64,000 nt of DNA from Corella eumyota (Eukaryota; Chordata; Ascidiacea; Phlebobranchia; Corellidae). Where the stretch lies: NCBI GenBank assembly GCA_963082875.1, contig OY720097.1, forward strand, positions 16,996,501 through 17,060,500. Direction: 5' to 3'. Made by a program: the position numbers and the translations under genes. Every line of letters begins with the position of its first letter. The stretch's first letter is position 1. Under the pieces are notes generated by a model. It saw nothing but the letters and a program-made list of their open reading frames with translations. It made no database searches and was not told the DNA's origin. Shown here one piece after another: positions 39,201-52,300 of this stretch.

Positions 39201-41621
39201 AATCTAGCTGAACTATGATCTAGTTATTTGATGAATCACAAGTAAAATAGGCAAACAATGCAAAATTTCAAAGTACGAACAGCAAACAAATAAATTATAG
39301 GCTTAATGTTTATCAATAATAAGAGGATATGTGAATCAAATGGATTAGATTTGATCTTAAATGAATACCCTTTCCTATATTACCTTTCCGCTTTTTTGTT
39401 ATAAACACAATCTACGTCAGAGCTGAATGATAGTAATAAATTATGCATATTCATAATCAAATGATATATTAATGAATAGGCATTATTACTAGGGTAATAT
39501 TATTCAAAACTGCAATAAACTTCTTAAGACCAAGTTAGGGTAGTGACCTGACCCTAGGTTTTGGCCATACAGTTAGCTTTCCACATTAAATATTTACAAA
39601 ATATAAAAAAGTCGAAACAGAAATTTGTTTTTTCAAAGTTCAAAAATTGTTAAAAATGTCTTGGTCAACACGAATTATAATAGCCTAATTTTGTTCAATT
39701 TTACCACGCGTATATATAAAACAGTTGTGTATAGTATTACAGCAACAGTACCACAACACAATGATTTGTAACCAAAAACTCGAAATTGATATTGTCAGCC
39801 AATCAATTAAATAACGAACTACCCCTTTCAAACTCTGTCTAAGGGATAAAAACAAATAAAGAGGTTTTTGACCAAGGTGTGTGTGTGTGATTGTCTTACC
39901 ATAAACAGACATGCCATTGGTTGAAAATAAATAACTTAAAAAAACAACACAGTTTTAATGTTAATATTGAGATTAAAAAGTTATTGCACAATTCTAACCT
40001 GCAATTTTCTTTGCATGACCAATTTAAAGATATTGGTAGAATCAGAAAACACAACAAAGGTATGGTCCATGTAAGGAACATGGCTATACCAACAGTAAAT
40101 TGATTGAAGTATAACTTGTGCATTCTCTTATGTACAACTTGCATATACCTGTGATACATTTTGGTTATTGGAAGAGCAATACCCAGACAGTCTCTCATTT
40201 GCATATGCACCACAATTAGGAATAAAAAAAATTTTAAATTTGTTTTTGACATTTAAGGAAATCAGATATTTTTTATATTAGACCGCAAAAAAATGTAATT
40301 TTACATTCCATTGTATCATGCGGCTATGAAATGACGTCAAGGATATTAAGATATTGATCTTTTGGATATCAAATTACCTGTTAATAGTATAGCCAATGGC
40401 CAATATTTATGTTGTAAAAGGGGCCTAACTTAATTACATAATTCAATTTTGGTTTAATGTCTTCAAAAACATAAATATTTTGTATTCCCTTTTTTTTAAA
40501 AAAAGTCAATATGTCATGCCATACATTAAATAATAAATTAAAATGATTATACTTACAAAAATAAGGATTTTTGTTTTTTTTAAATATTACCTGTCAACAG
40601 CAAGTAGTAAAATTCCCACAACCGATGCAGAAGCACTGGTAACCCAAAACCCTTGTAATATTGACAAGCTCGTTAATGTGTTGTGAATATCAAGAATTGC
40701 AGCTAAGCAATAATTCCACAGCAACATAATGCCTAGCAACGAAAAAGTTGTGTGACTTGTTTTATTAATTATTTTTAAGTAACCATAATATCTCGTTATG
40801 TTTCACATAGTATAATTAAATCATATTTGAATATATATATATATTATATATATATATATATTCAAATATGATTTAATTATACTATGTTATTGCGTTGCGC
40901 CCAAAAAAGTTAAGGAAGACCTAACATTGGTTGATAATAAAAAATTGATAGGGTATGGTTTACTTACCAACTAAACAGTCTGAGATGCTAAGTTGAATTA
41001 TGAGCCAATACATGGGTCGATAAAAGTTGGCATTTCCCCCTGCAATTGCCAAAATAACAAGAAAGTTGCAGACTACAACTAAAACTCCAACCAACCCAGC
41101 AGTAATTATTAAAGGAGTGGAGTTTAATGGTTCACAGTAAGAATTCTAAAAAAATAAAAAAAAATTAAATTAAAATTTCCTCCCTTTACAAATACAAACC
41201 AAAATAAAAGTTTTAATTTGACTTTTAAATAACCATTTCTAATCCTTAAAAAACTTCACCTTTCCTTGTAACCATTAGACAGCAATGTAATTAATTATTT
41301 ATCACAAACTTATGTGGAAATAAAATTTCTTCTGCCCACAGAGAATGCAAACATGCATAAATTTAAAACAATTGCCAACCATAAAATTTATGTTAAATTG
41401 CTAAAAATTGATTACCCTTTAACAATAACCTTTATTATTTACCATAGCACAATGCAACTTACGTCGTCATAAGTATTGTTGACTTGAAATAATTTCGTAA
41501 CATTGTTATGAGGCATTACAAATATAAAAGTTGGATCTGTTATGTTACTGGTAAGCATACTGCTGGCTGTAGTTATCTTTGCGTCCATACTCAAGCTCAC
41601 ATTGTCTAATAATATTGTCAT
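36272..41621 (-). CDS. Class A (rhodopsin-like) orphan GPCR (541 aa, 10 exons)
   Basis: Exons: 41621-41463, 41145-40968, 40732-40591, 40193-39999, 39055-38902, 38725-38597, 37877-37672, 37161-37038, 36730-36570, 36449-36272. The extracellular N-terminus has sequons (NVSL, NITD, NVTK, NNTY). TM1 and TM2 carry VCNFLVI and LSISDCLVG, with the conserved Asp. TM3 ends in AVDRDCLGIALP, so the DRY motif reads DRD. Extracellular loop 2 is cysteine-rich (CKENC, CIKGSYMKC, VEVC). TM6 is LIQTLVVIMVAF with LLPCG instead of CWxP. TM7 has NSLANPILYIW, a clear NPxxY. The tail is long, Ser/Thr-rich and contains CC palmitoylation candidates. The ligand cannot be inferred. The first exon could have an upstream non-coding partner. 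The plus-strand frame at 37483-37839 is the shadow of the TM7 exon. Confidence 0.85.
40806..40886. repeat. 81-bp near-perfect palindrome
   Basis: Two 40-base arms around one central base match at 39 of 40 positions. The outer arms are CATAGTATAATTAAATCATA then TTTGAA; the centre is (TA)n. It lies in the GPCR intron between exons 41145-40968 and 40732-40591. It would form a long hairpin in RNA or a cruciform in DNA. Confidence 0.95.
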
Positions 41622-43320
41622 GGGCTGTAAACCTTTATTACCGGTATATATATATTTTAGTACGTCTGTATTTTAAGGCATTTAGACGTCTAAACAAATA
41701 AGGGTATCTTTATATTCCTACGTAAAAGTACAACAATTTACCGAATTCAATAAATATTAGTGTGCCATAAATTATATACATAGACAACATGTGCTAAATA
41801 AGCTTTGGCATTTAAAATATATGATTTTGACCAAACTGTCCATCTGCCTATATATAACTTAATTTTACGATTTTTAAGCACAACAAAAGTACCAAGACAA
41901 CCCTGTAAGCTAAGGTCGCCTCTAGTGGTTAGAAAAACAAACAGATACTTAAAAAAAGTAAATTTAGAATTTAAACATAGATATTACATTACAATGTAAC
42001 ATTTATGGTTTAAATCTCTTTGAATACATGTTGGTATTTGAAATTTATAAAAATCGTATTTTTTTTAAATACCTAGATAAATTGTAAACAAATTAAATAG
42101 GTTTTCTTAATAATTTAAACAAAATAAATTGCAAAGAAAACTAGTATATTTTAGCTTATTGTTTTATGAAGCCAATTATAAGTAAACCTAAAAATAAGTT
42201 TTGTTAACGCAAAATATATGTGGCGTAAATATATAACAAATGGTTTATAAACATTACGCTAAAACATATTTTTAAATTTCGTTTTTTAGAAAGGATTGTC
42301 TAAGCAAAAAACAACAAAATATATTAAATGTTTATTTCTTGTTTACGTCTTACCAGTGTTTACGGCACGATATACAATACATACATGACTGTTTTTTTTG
42401 CAATACAAAAATTTTATTAAAACAAAAATCAAATAACTTTAATTGTTTTTTATTTTATTATTTGACTTGATTGCATATTTGCCAGTTTGTATACAAACGT
42501 TTTTTTTTATTTTTTTATTTTGTTAATATAATAAATACGATATACAATTAATATTACAACAATGCGACGGAAAAAAATGACAAAATCAATTTAATGATTT
42601 AAAACATGCCAAAAGTATTAATGTTTACATACAGATTTTAAGTATGTTATGGCATGGCCACCAAACCCAAACGTTAATTCTTTCCTATTTAAAGCCTATT
42701 GGCCAGTTTATTAAAATTAATTTAACGACAATTTATATTTGGTCGTGCTTTTTAATTTATTGGATTGAATAAATTATGTGCGTAAAAAACGGTTTTAAAA
42801 AAGTCGTTGCAATTTAAATATTTTTAAGTACATAAAAATTACGAAAGTAATAAAAATTTAATTAAGTTCTAAACGTCAGTTAGTGTAATAATCATTTGGA
42901 TAATTGTTATAACCTTAACTTCACACGGCCTGTAGGCAAGAAAGGGTATTTTAGAGATAAATTGACAATAAAAATGTCAGTTTTGTGTAATTATGCAAGT
43001 GAGCGAATTACAAGAACTCATAACCTTGACGATATGCGTTTTAATTTTTTTTGTATATATTCGCGTTTTGTAGTATTTACCGAACTCTAATGTGTTGTGT
43101 ATGTTGACACCGATTTCTATGTGGTTAGAATACGTTTAGTTACAATTTGCACTTTCTTAAAATAACCAGTGCACATGTAAGATGCGTTTGTTAGAGTAAG
43201 TTTTTCATAAGACAGTTTATAATAATTTTAAACTTTACCCGACAGAACCAAGTTTCAAATACGTTTATATATTTGGGAATTTTTTTTATGTTTTAAATTA
43301 ATATTTTGTTTTATAGAAAA
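41622..43320. other. Divergent intergenic region between GPCR and peroxidase
   Basis: AT-rich, with no supported exon, RNA gene or repeat. It should contain promoters for both flanking genes, but no TATA or initiator element can be picked out with confidence. Confidence 0.35.
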
Positions 43321-46300
43321 ATGTTTCGCATTAATATAGTGATTTTGTTTGCCGTATTTGCATTAGGATATGGTCAAAAGCAGAGAATTTTGGGTAAAAC
43401 AAAATTTGTAACTAATATTTTTTTTTAAATAAAGTTTTAAGTTTAAAATTTAAAATAGGAAATTAAACTACAAAAAATAAATATAAACATAACGTTAATT
43501 CTCAGGTTTAAAAAACGAAGAACTAACAACGAGGGAATGCTATCTTAAATCGCTAGACAAAAAATCTTGTGACAATGTTAGGTATATTGTAATATAATTT
43601 ATTGTTTAATAATTTAATGTTTTAAGATAGCGTCTGGCTTAAAGAGATGTGGCCCATATACTTGTTTAAACAACTAAATTACCCATTGTTATGTAATTGT
43701 AAAATTAATTTAGAAAATATATTTAGATACCCGACTGTTGACGGATCTTGCAACAATTTGTTAAACCCCTACGTAGGTGCAACTAATATGCCATTTAAAC
43801 GGTTACTACCTGCTGTATACGGCAATGGAAAAAACGTAAAAAAAATTAATTTTTAAATTAAAATTAAAGTAAAAAATTAATAATGGGTATATTAATAATT
43901 TCTTTATCAAAAATAAATAAAAATAAATATTGAGCATAAAGAAATAAAAATTTTTGATTTTTTTTTTAGACTTTTAGAGAGTCGATTTTAGGCGGGCCAC
44001 TACCGCCGACGCGCGATATCTCAAACTTGTTTAACGATGATGACGTCACGAATGACCGCGATGCATCAATCAACGCCTTACACGTCACTTACGGACAAGT
44101 TGTGGCACACGACCTTACTCACTCGTCCCCAAAACAATGTAAATAAGAAAAACTAAATTTTTTTTTTAATATATCAGTTAACAAAATAAAAAAAATATAT
44201 ATTAAAGTAATCGAAATTTTTCTTTAAATTTGTTTTTTTTGCAGATAAAAAAGATGGTACGCCTATTCAATGTTCGTGTAAAAATCCAGACCCGAGTTGT
44301 ATAAACGTTCCTATACCTAACAATGATCCGTTTTTTGGGCCTGAAACACCATGTATACCATTAATGGGATCTCAAACTAGTAAAGGTTGCGAAGAAAGTC
44401 CGAATGAGCAGTTAAATGCACTGACTGCATATTTAGATGCTGGTAATATTTATAGTTCAAGAGAAGTACTAGCAGCCGGATTAAGAGATCCAAACTCTGG
44501 TAAAAATATTTTTATTTATTTGCTTTTATTTTTATACTAAGACGTTGTAAAAACTCAAATTACAAAAAAGTAAATTTGCCTTTTTTACTGAATTTTAGAA
44601 AGTGGTGAGATGCTTTTAATCGACCCCAACGAGGAACAAAATAAAAAAAGTAAATGTCCAATGATGAAAAACAGTGGAACGTTTCCCAGCAATACAATGA
44701 TACCACATAAAGCAGGGAGAATGATTAAATGTAAAAATCATATTAACACCCCTGCGTGTCTATCAGCAGGTAACGTTACTGATTATGTTGTCGTTATTGA
44801 TTTGTTAAGGTATAAACTTAAAAAGTATATAACTCTGACATAGGATTTATAATTTTTTTTTAATTTATTTTATATATTAAATGTTAAAACTTTATTTATT
44901 TTAAACAGGGGATCGAAGAATGAACGAGAACATTGGAATAACTGCTTTAAACCTTGTATTCACCAGACATCATAACAAAATAGCCAGAAGATTAAAGGCA
45001 ATCAACTCACACTGGGACTCCGATAAAGTTTATTTAGAAGCCAGGCAAATTATGATCGCTATTCAGCAAATAATAGCTTATAGGTAAGGGGTTGCTATTA
45101 AGATATTTGATCACTAAAACAGAGACAAACCAATGTTTCTGCATGCTAAACTTTGATTTTGACCGTTACTAAGCATTGTTATAAAATCACCATTTCTTTT
45201 AATTATTTAGAGAATATATGGAGCCCTTGCTAGGTAAAAGAATGGTTGACCAATTTGATCTTAATTTATTAAATGAGGGTTATTATTATGGTTACGATCC
45301 CACATTTGATGCCACACTTTCTAACTCCTTTTCCACTGCTGCCCATAGGTATAAAATGTTTAGGCTATTATTTTAATTAAGAAAAACATGTTATTTGAAG
45401 TAAATAAAAATCTTTAACACACCTTTAACATATTTAGATACGGTCACAGTCAAGTCGGGGAGCACTTTTTTCGCTTATCTTCGAATTACAGTTCAGAAGA
45501 GTTCTCTAAAGTACAGTTAGTTGATGCGATGTTTGACCAATCAGCAATCGTCAATTTGACTGAAAGCTCTATTATTCGCGGAATGTTAGATGACGTTAGT
45601 TTTAAAACTGACCTGAATTTTGTAGCCGATTTAAGAAAGTAAGAAATTACTTAAAATATTATGTAAACACATTGTGTCAAAAATAACCAAAACATTTTTA
45701 CGTATTTGTTGTACACTGTATAAAACTTAAGTTAAATTATAAAGTTGAATATTTTTTGTACTTATAGTCGCATGTTTGAATCTCCGTCACGGCATGGTGA
45801 AGATTTGTTGGCAATAAACATACAGAGGGGTAGAGAGCATGGTCTTGCTACTTACAACCAATTTCGTGAATTTTGCGGATTTCAAAAGGCTTTAGAATGG
45901 AAAGATTTTGAAGATATGATTAAACCAGATATTGTGACAAAATTACAGTCGTTGTACCAGTAAGCAAAACTTTTTTTCTTTAAAACGTTGATAGACCACT
46001 CAAAACATTTCTTTAAGAATTAGTAAATTTAGAAGAGATTGGTTTAAGTTGACTAATAAAAAACAATTTGCACACATTTTCAGGCATGTAGATGATGTAG
46101 ACTTATACGTTGGAGGAATAACTGAAACGCTTATTGAGGACGGTGCAGTTGGCCCAACCTTTGCTTGTATCATGGGTTACCAGTTTCGAGATATTAGAAA
46201 GGGTGATCGGTTTTGGCACGAAAATCCTGGCATGTTTTCAGCGGGTAAGTTAATGTTTGTTATCTCGTTTTGCTAATAATGTTATTGCATAGTTAGCAAA

Positions 46301-48446
46301 TGCATCTTTGTTTATGCTTATTAGACCAACTTGAAGAGTTACGCAAAGTAACAATGGCCATGCTTTTATGTGACAACATGGACGAAATGCAATCTGTGGC
46401 ACCTTTGGCTTTGAGACCAGCGGTGTCTTACAACAGTCATGTTTCTTGTTCGAGTTTAAAACGCATGCAACTTGAAAGCTGGAAAGAAGTGCAGAAAAAA
46501 GAAGGTAACACCCACGTGGTAATACACGTGTTTTCAAAAAAGATTGTTATCTGTGTTTTAATAAATAGAAAGTTAGGTGACTTGTAAAAATTTGGGTTGT
46601 TTTCTATGTAACTTTTTGCAGTTTGTAATTGTTTTTTTTTATTACCTGTTTTAAGATGGAGAATGGACCAGATGGTTTCCTATAGTGGGTGAATCAACAT
46701 TGACCACTTTACAATTACTTAATTCTAATCAACCTGAAAGTGTTTGTTCTGGACCTATAACGCAGGAGGTAGGCATATTTTCAAAATTTTTGTGTTAAAA
46801 AAACTGTTAATGATTCAATTCAATTTAAAAAAACTGTTCATGATTTTAAAACTTTTTGTTGTACTTAATTGTGTGCTAAATGTGCTTTTTTAAGTTTTAA
46901 GTAAAATTGGGATATGTAAGCTAGTTGCTAACTTAGAATATTTGGTTTTCTTAACGTCTAAATACCAATTTAATTTTAGATAAACCAAATATCCGATGAA
47001 TTTAGTTCTGTTAGATTCTTATGTCCCTACGGCAGTATCAAGTTTAACAGCTTTCCTAATGCTCAACAGGGTAGGTTGAATTTTACCCAATAATTGTTTT
47101 AACCATGTTAGTTTTATATTTTTTTTATATTATGATTGTTTTATTAGGCCTAATTAATATAGGTTTTATATTGTACTAGTAATTTAAGGTTCTGACACAG
47201 TTTTCTAATTGCAAACCTATAAAAATTATAAACCTATAACTTCAATCTCAAACCTTTAACAACCTATACCTTTTAACACATTTGTAAAGGGCTTCATTAT
47301 TATTGGACAAACTGGTTTGATCGTGACACACCAAATGGTTTAGATGGAGACGACGTTGAAAGTTTAATTTATTTAAGGATGGAGCAACCTGATGAAATCT
47401 GTCCACAACCATTGTATGTACAAGCCCAGACCAAAGACTTTGTAAGTAATTAAGAACTTATTGTGTTACAGATAAAATTATAATTATTAAATTTTTGTAT
47501 TTTCAATTAGGAATCAGCTTTGGAATCGGGCAACATATTTGAAACTTTAAGTGGAAAGACTGGTTTGGTTTGCAGGTCTAAACATCAACCAGTTGGCAAA
47601 CCGTGTTTAGATTACAGAGTTCGTTTCTACTGCCCTATTAGTAAGTTTTTCAATTTTTTCTCAGAGTGTAAGTTAGGCCATACATAATGCGATGTAAAAA
47701 TACTTTTTATGTAACAAATTATATTCTTACTTCTATAGATTACCGAAACAGGATTAGTTTAAAACGGTCAGGGATGATTTCAGAAGGCGAACATAAATAC
47801 ACATGGACAAATTGGTTTAACACAGGAGATCCCACAAGGTCTAATGGAGATATTGAGGCAATAGGACTTGCAAGAGCTCACATGTATCCTATTTGCAGGT
47901 AAAAACAATATTTGGTGGTTAGAGTTATGTCAAGTTTAACCTGAAGTCTTTGTCTAAAAGTGAAGTATTTAATTAGTTAATATGCCATGTTTTCCTGGAT
48001 TCAAGCAACCATGAAAATAAAGTTGCTATGCACTATCACAATATGTGTAGTTACAATCTCTTTTGTGTTTCAAAAATCAAAGAATATCAAGCCAGCTTCT
48101 GGTTGCAAGTTTAAGATCCACTGCATCTACAAGCTATGAAAACACAGAATGAATTCAGTCAATGACTTTTCACAAACCTAATTAACCAGTTTTCCATCTC
48201 TTTACCTTTTTTTTTACTTTTTTAAAATTTTCCAGGCGCCCTTACCAAGTCGAAGCACGTGCGATCCAGAATCACGTGTCTGCCAAAAAAACTGGTGACG
48301 TTTTTAAGCGGTTTAGTGTATACCATGGCGTATGGTGCGACAATAATGACCAGCATAATGGTCTTTGCCGCAACTACGAGGTTCGATATCTTTGCCCTGC
48401 AAAGTTTATGGAAAAGCAAAATGCTGTTCGTCGTGTGTTAAATTAA
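43321..48446 (+). CDS. Secreted animal haem peroxidase fused to C-terminal WxxW domains (918 aa)
   Basis: Eighteen exons: 43321-43393, 43506-43581, 43727-43835, 43970-44138, 44245-44499, 44599-44769, 44909-45083, 45211-45348, 45438-45638, 45768-45959, 46084-46244, 46325-46504, 46656-46768, 46980-47070, 47290-47441, 47511-47640, 47739-47898, 48236-48446. A signal peptide (MFRINIVILFAVFALGYG) leads into a complete peroxidase domain: TVDGSCNNLLNP, GQVVAHDLTH (distal His), GDRRMNENIG (catalytic Arg and haem-linking Glu), RYGHSQ (proximal His), NIQRGREHGL, and VGGITETLIEDGAVGPTF. After about residue 630 come three WxxW-type units as in mucin-2 and CILP: EWTRWF; YWTNWFDRDTPNG with CRSKHQPVGKPCLDYRV; and TWTNWFNTGDP with CDNNDQHNGLCRNYEVRYLC. 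The Asp before the distal His (DHD in myeloperoxidase) is Ala. AATAAA at 48481. Likely an extracellular matrix or haemocyte oxidase. Confidence 0.93.
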
Positions 48447-49385
48447 TTGTCGTTGACAGCAAATATATACAAATGTACATAATAAAATAAATTATAAAAA
48501 TTTTAAAACGTTTTTTTTAAATTCTTTTTCTATCTAATGTTGTGCTGTCAAAGTTAGTCTCAGGCGGGTATCTAAAGTTGTTTTTTTTGTTTTCTTGGTC
48601 GTATGCATAGAGTTTTTTAGACATTTCTCTAGTTGAAGGTTTTTGGTGATTTTGCTATTTATGAATATTGCTACTCAAAATTAAACTTAAAAAAAGAGGT
48701 ATTTAATTAATTTTACTACAAAGTTTTAAATACTGACTATGGTATAAAATTGTTTGGCTAAACTTTATTTGGGGGAAAGTAAAATTAATCTGAACTAATA
48801 TAATCACCCAGTTGTATAAAATATTAGGGATTTTATTTTACCTTTACGTACTATTAGTTTCAAATGAATTTATTACTTATTCCCATCTAATCATGGAGCG
48901 AGAAATTTGTACCAAAAAGCATACTACAGCGTTGCAATATAATGAGATGAAATTTAGCGGCAATTTGTTAAAGTATGGTGATTTCTAAAAGAAAAATAAG
49001 CTAAATGAAACTGAGCCTGCCCAGTTGTCTAGCTTGCCCTTCTTTTAAAAAAAAAACAATGTAAAAATAGCTACAAAAACTACTTGGCCTAAATATACAG
49101 AATAATAAACCTTTTATCTCGAAAAAAGCAGTGCCACAAATAGATATAATAATAAAAAAAACACACACAGAAAAAAATTAATAAACCGAAAACAAAATGT
49201 ACAACCTAGACCCCCCAAACAATAATATGCATGTGTTGTGCGTGCAATTTATACAAAATATATTAAAAAAGAAGACGTTTATATTAACTGATATGAACTG
49301 AAGATGCCCCTTAACACAACATATTATAAAAAAAAATTGATAAATCGTTGTCTGGAGTTCAGTGACAATAATTTGCATATACCGT
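48447..49385. other. Convergent 3' region between peroxidase and Ig receptor
   Basis: The peroxidase poly(A) signal is AATAAA at 48481-48486. Only short frames occur; one 32-codon frame near 48893 has no supporting features. No repeat is clear. Confidence 0.45.
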
Positions 49386-52300
49386 TCAGATGCTAGAAAA
49401 ATGGGCGACCTATAAAAACAAAAAAATTGTATTAGTTTTTTCTTCTGTTAAGAGATTATGTTGCCATATTTAGACACAGTGCAAAGTTAGTATACTACTA
49501 TGCAACATGCAATCTTAAATTTATAATCATTTAATAATTAAATAAAAGTTAAGCAATATTATATTTATACTTTTAAAATCATTCGAATTTTCAGTTAAAT
49601 AGCAATCATCATTAAAAATGTAACATTATTATTAATGATGTTATACAATAAGCGTGACGTCATATTTAATCACAAAAATGACGTCATCATTAGAAAAAGT
49701 TTATAATTTTTATAAAAAAATAATATACCTGAATGGCGTTTTGTGTGTGTGTGCTTTTGCGCATGCGCGTTCACGCTTGATTCTGTAAGTTAGTAAAACA
49801 TGCGTCACCATTTTTTTTGTTAAAATAAATTTTAGTTTTCACCAATTATGCCGGGGTAAGGACTTCATGCTCAACCAATTAAGTTGTGGATTATTGGTTG
49901 TAGTTATTGGGCGCAGCCAGGCCAAAAGTGGGTTTAATTTTATTAAATAATCTTTTTTATGCTTGAGTTAAGTTAACACACAGCGCTTCTAAAATACAAG
50001 TGCAAATAAAATAGTGCTAAAAATTACTTAAAAAAAATTAGGAAAACGTCACTCCGATTTTTAAATTGATTAAATTAAGGGCGGTTGACAATTTGTTTTC
50101 CCACCCCGGCTATAATAAGGTTTGTGTGTGCAGTTTCTACTAACTTTTTATTTTTTTGAAAAAGAACGCATTGGCTTTAAGTTGTTTAGTCTCAAATCGT
50201 CCTGTCCTTCATATCCTACGGTCAACTGATTAACAGATGGCTTTATTTTTAATATTTTTGGTTATTAATGTCCCATATACATGTAGCTTAATTTCCCATT
50301 TAAATTGTGACTTAATTGGTGAAGTCTTAAACATTATAATTTATACTTAAATAGTTAGGTTAATTACAATTTTAGGCTTAATAAAAGTATTTGTTTATTA
50401 TAAAGCATATTTGACGTATATGATAAATCATGTGACGTCAGAGCTACTTACGTCATCATTGTTGGTTTCCAATTTTTCGTTTTCTCCTTCTTCGGCATTT
50501 TTTCTAGAATTTAAGAAAATTATTTTTTAAAGTCGAAAAAAAAGTATTAAGCAGGTATAAGTACACATATTTAAATACATTAAAAGCAGTTAATTAAATT
50601 CTAATTATACAATAAACATGTAACTTACTCGTCCTCAGCTTTGTCAGAATGTGCCTTTCTTTTCTCTGCAAAACAAAAAAAAATCAAGTTAACAACAAAA
50701 AAAATTACTTATCCGCAAATGTGTGAAATATTTTACATTAAATTAACTGTAAACAAAAAATGCTGTCAAACAGTACTTACTTGCAACGTAACAACCGACT
50801 GGTATTCCGACGACCACCAGCGCCACTAAAAGGATGATTATAATAATAACCCCAGTTCCCAAACCAGCAGTGCTAGTAGCAGTCTCACAGCATGCTGGCT
50901 CCTTGTCTAAAGTCGTATTTTTGGAAGACATCGCCCCTATGTTGTTGTAGGCAGTGCACATAATCTAACACATAATAATATTAACCAACGTGATTTTGTA
51001 TTGTATGGATAATGCAAATCATAAGGCTGCATATATTGTATTTTAAACAGTAAGCCACATAGTCCCACGCATCAATTTGGTAATAATACGCTTAATATTT
51101 TAGTACTTACTTCCAAAGCGTTGACTTGTTTAGGTAGAGCCTCAATTGTCATAACAATTTTATTGTTACTTTTGTCTATGACTCCCCCGGAATAACCCTC
51201 GAAATCCACTGAAAAGAAATTAAATTGTTATTAAAACCTGAATGTTCCAAGAGGTTTTTATAAATATTTCTATACTATAAATACCGTTTTCTAATTATTT
51301 ATTTATTGTTCTTTGGCGAGAAATATTTTCGATAAAAGGATACTTACTTGTGCAAGTTGGGTTACCAGTAGCAACGCACGTGATCTGAACAAAGGCATTT
51401 CCTGAAGAATCTTGGCTGTTAGAAATCTAAAATTCAAAAAATTTATTTTTACAAATAAAAATATGATTGTTAATTTGCTTTTAATTAAATTACGTAAACG
51501 ATTCAAATACATAAAATCTGAATCTAGTTTAGAGTTGTTAATAAAGACAGAACAATCTTACTGTGGTATCCTGAATGGAAGCAATGCAGGCTGTTTTAAT
51601 GTTGAGGGTAAATTCGCTAGAATCGCTAATGCCCCCTGATCCACCAACGGCCTCACAAGAATAAACACCACCGTCCGAGTATCCAACTGATGGAAGGTCA
51701 AGGATGCTTCTTTCGTACAATTTTACTCCTAAAGTTTCACATTAGTTAAAAAATGTTAAAAAAAAAGAGTTTAGAAAGTTTTAGATAAGCAAAAATTTTG
51801 AACAACTAAAACCAAAACGACACAGAGTCTTTAGTTTAATACCAAAAATACATATTTAACAACGTTATACGATAAATTATTTCCTCACCGTCTTTAGACC
51901 AAACATATGTGATTGGTGATGTTCCAGCTGCAACACACATAAAGGACAAATCTTCGTCTTCATTCGCGTACACGGTTCCCACGACCGGGTTAAAGTTACC
52001 ATCCTGAATATCTGGCTTATCCATCCCTAAATTTACTTTCAGTTTGAAAAAAAAGAACAGAAAGCGTGAAAGAGTGAAGCGAAGCAAATGATGTGATTTA
52101 TCATTAAAGAATGCGCAGAGTAAGCAACTGTATTTAAAACTATTCAAAATGAATATTAAATAAAAAATTATTGCCTAACATTTCTTATACTTACACTAGT
52201 AAAGAACGCGTAAAAAATAGGCCAAACAATGCATAAGCAATATGTTTTATATACTTACATTCTACTTCAAGAGTACCACTATCTTGAACCACTTGTTCAC

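Noticed and set aside
49709-49790. Possible extra 3' exon of the Ig receptor with ACACAC sequence
   Set aside because: It is built on a CA/TG microsatellite and would shift the frame of the final exon.
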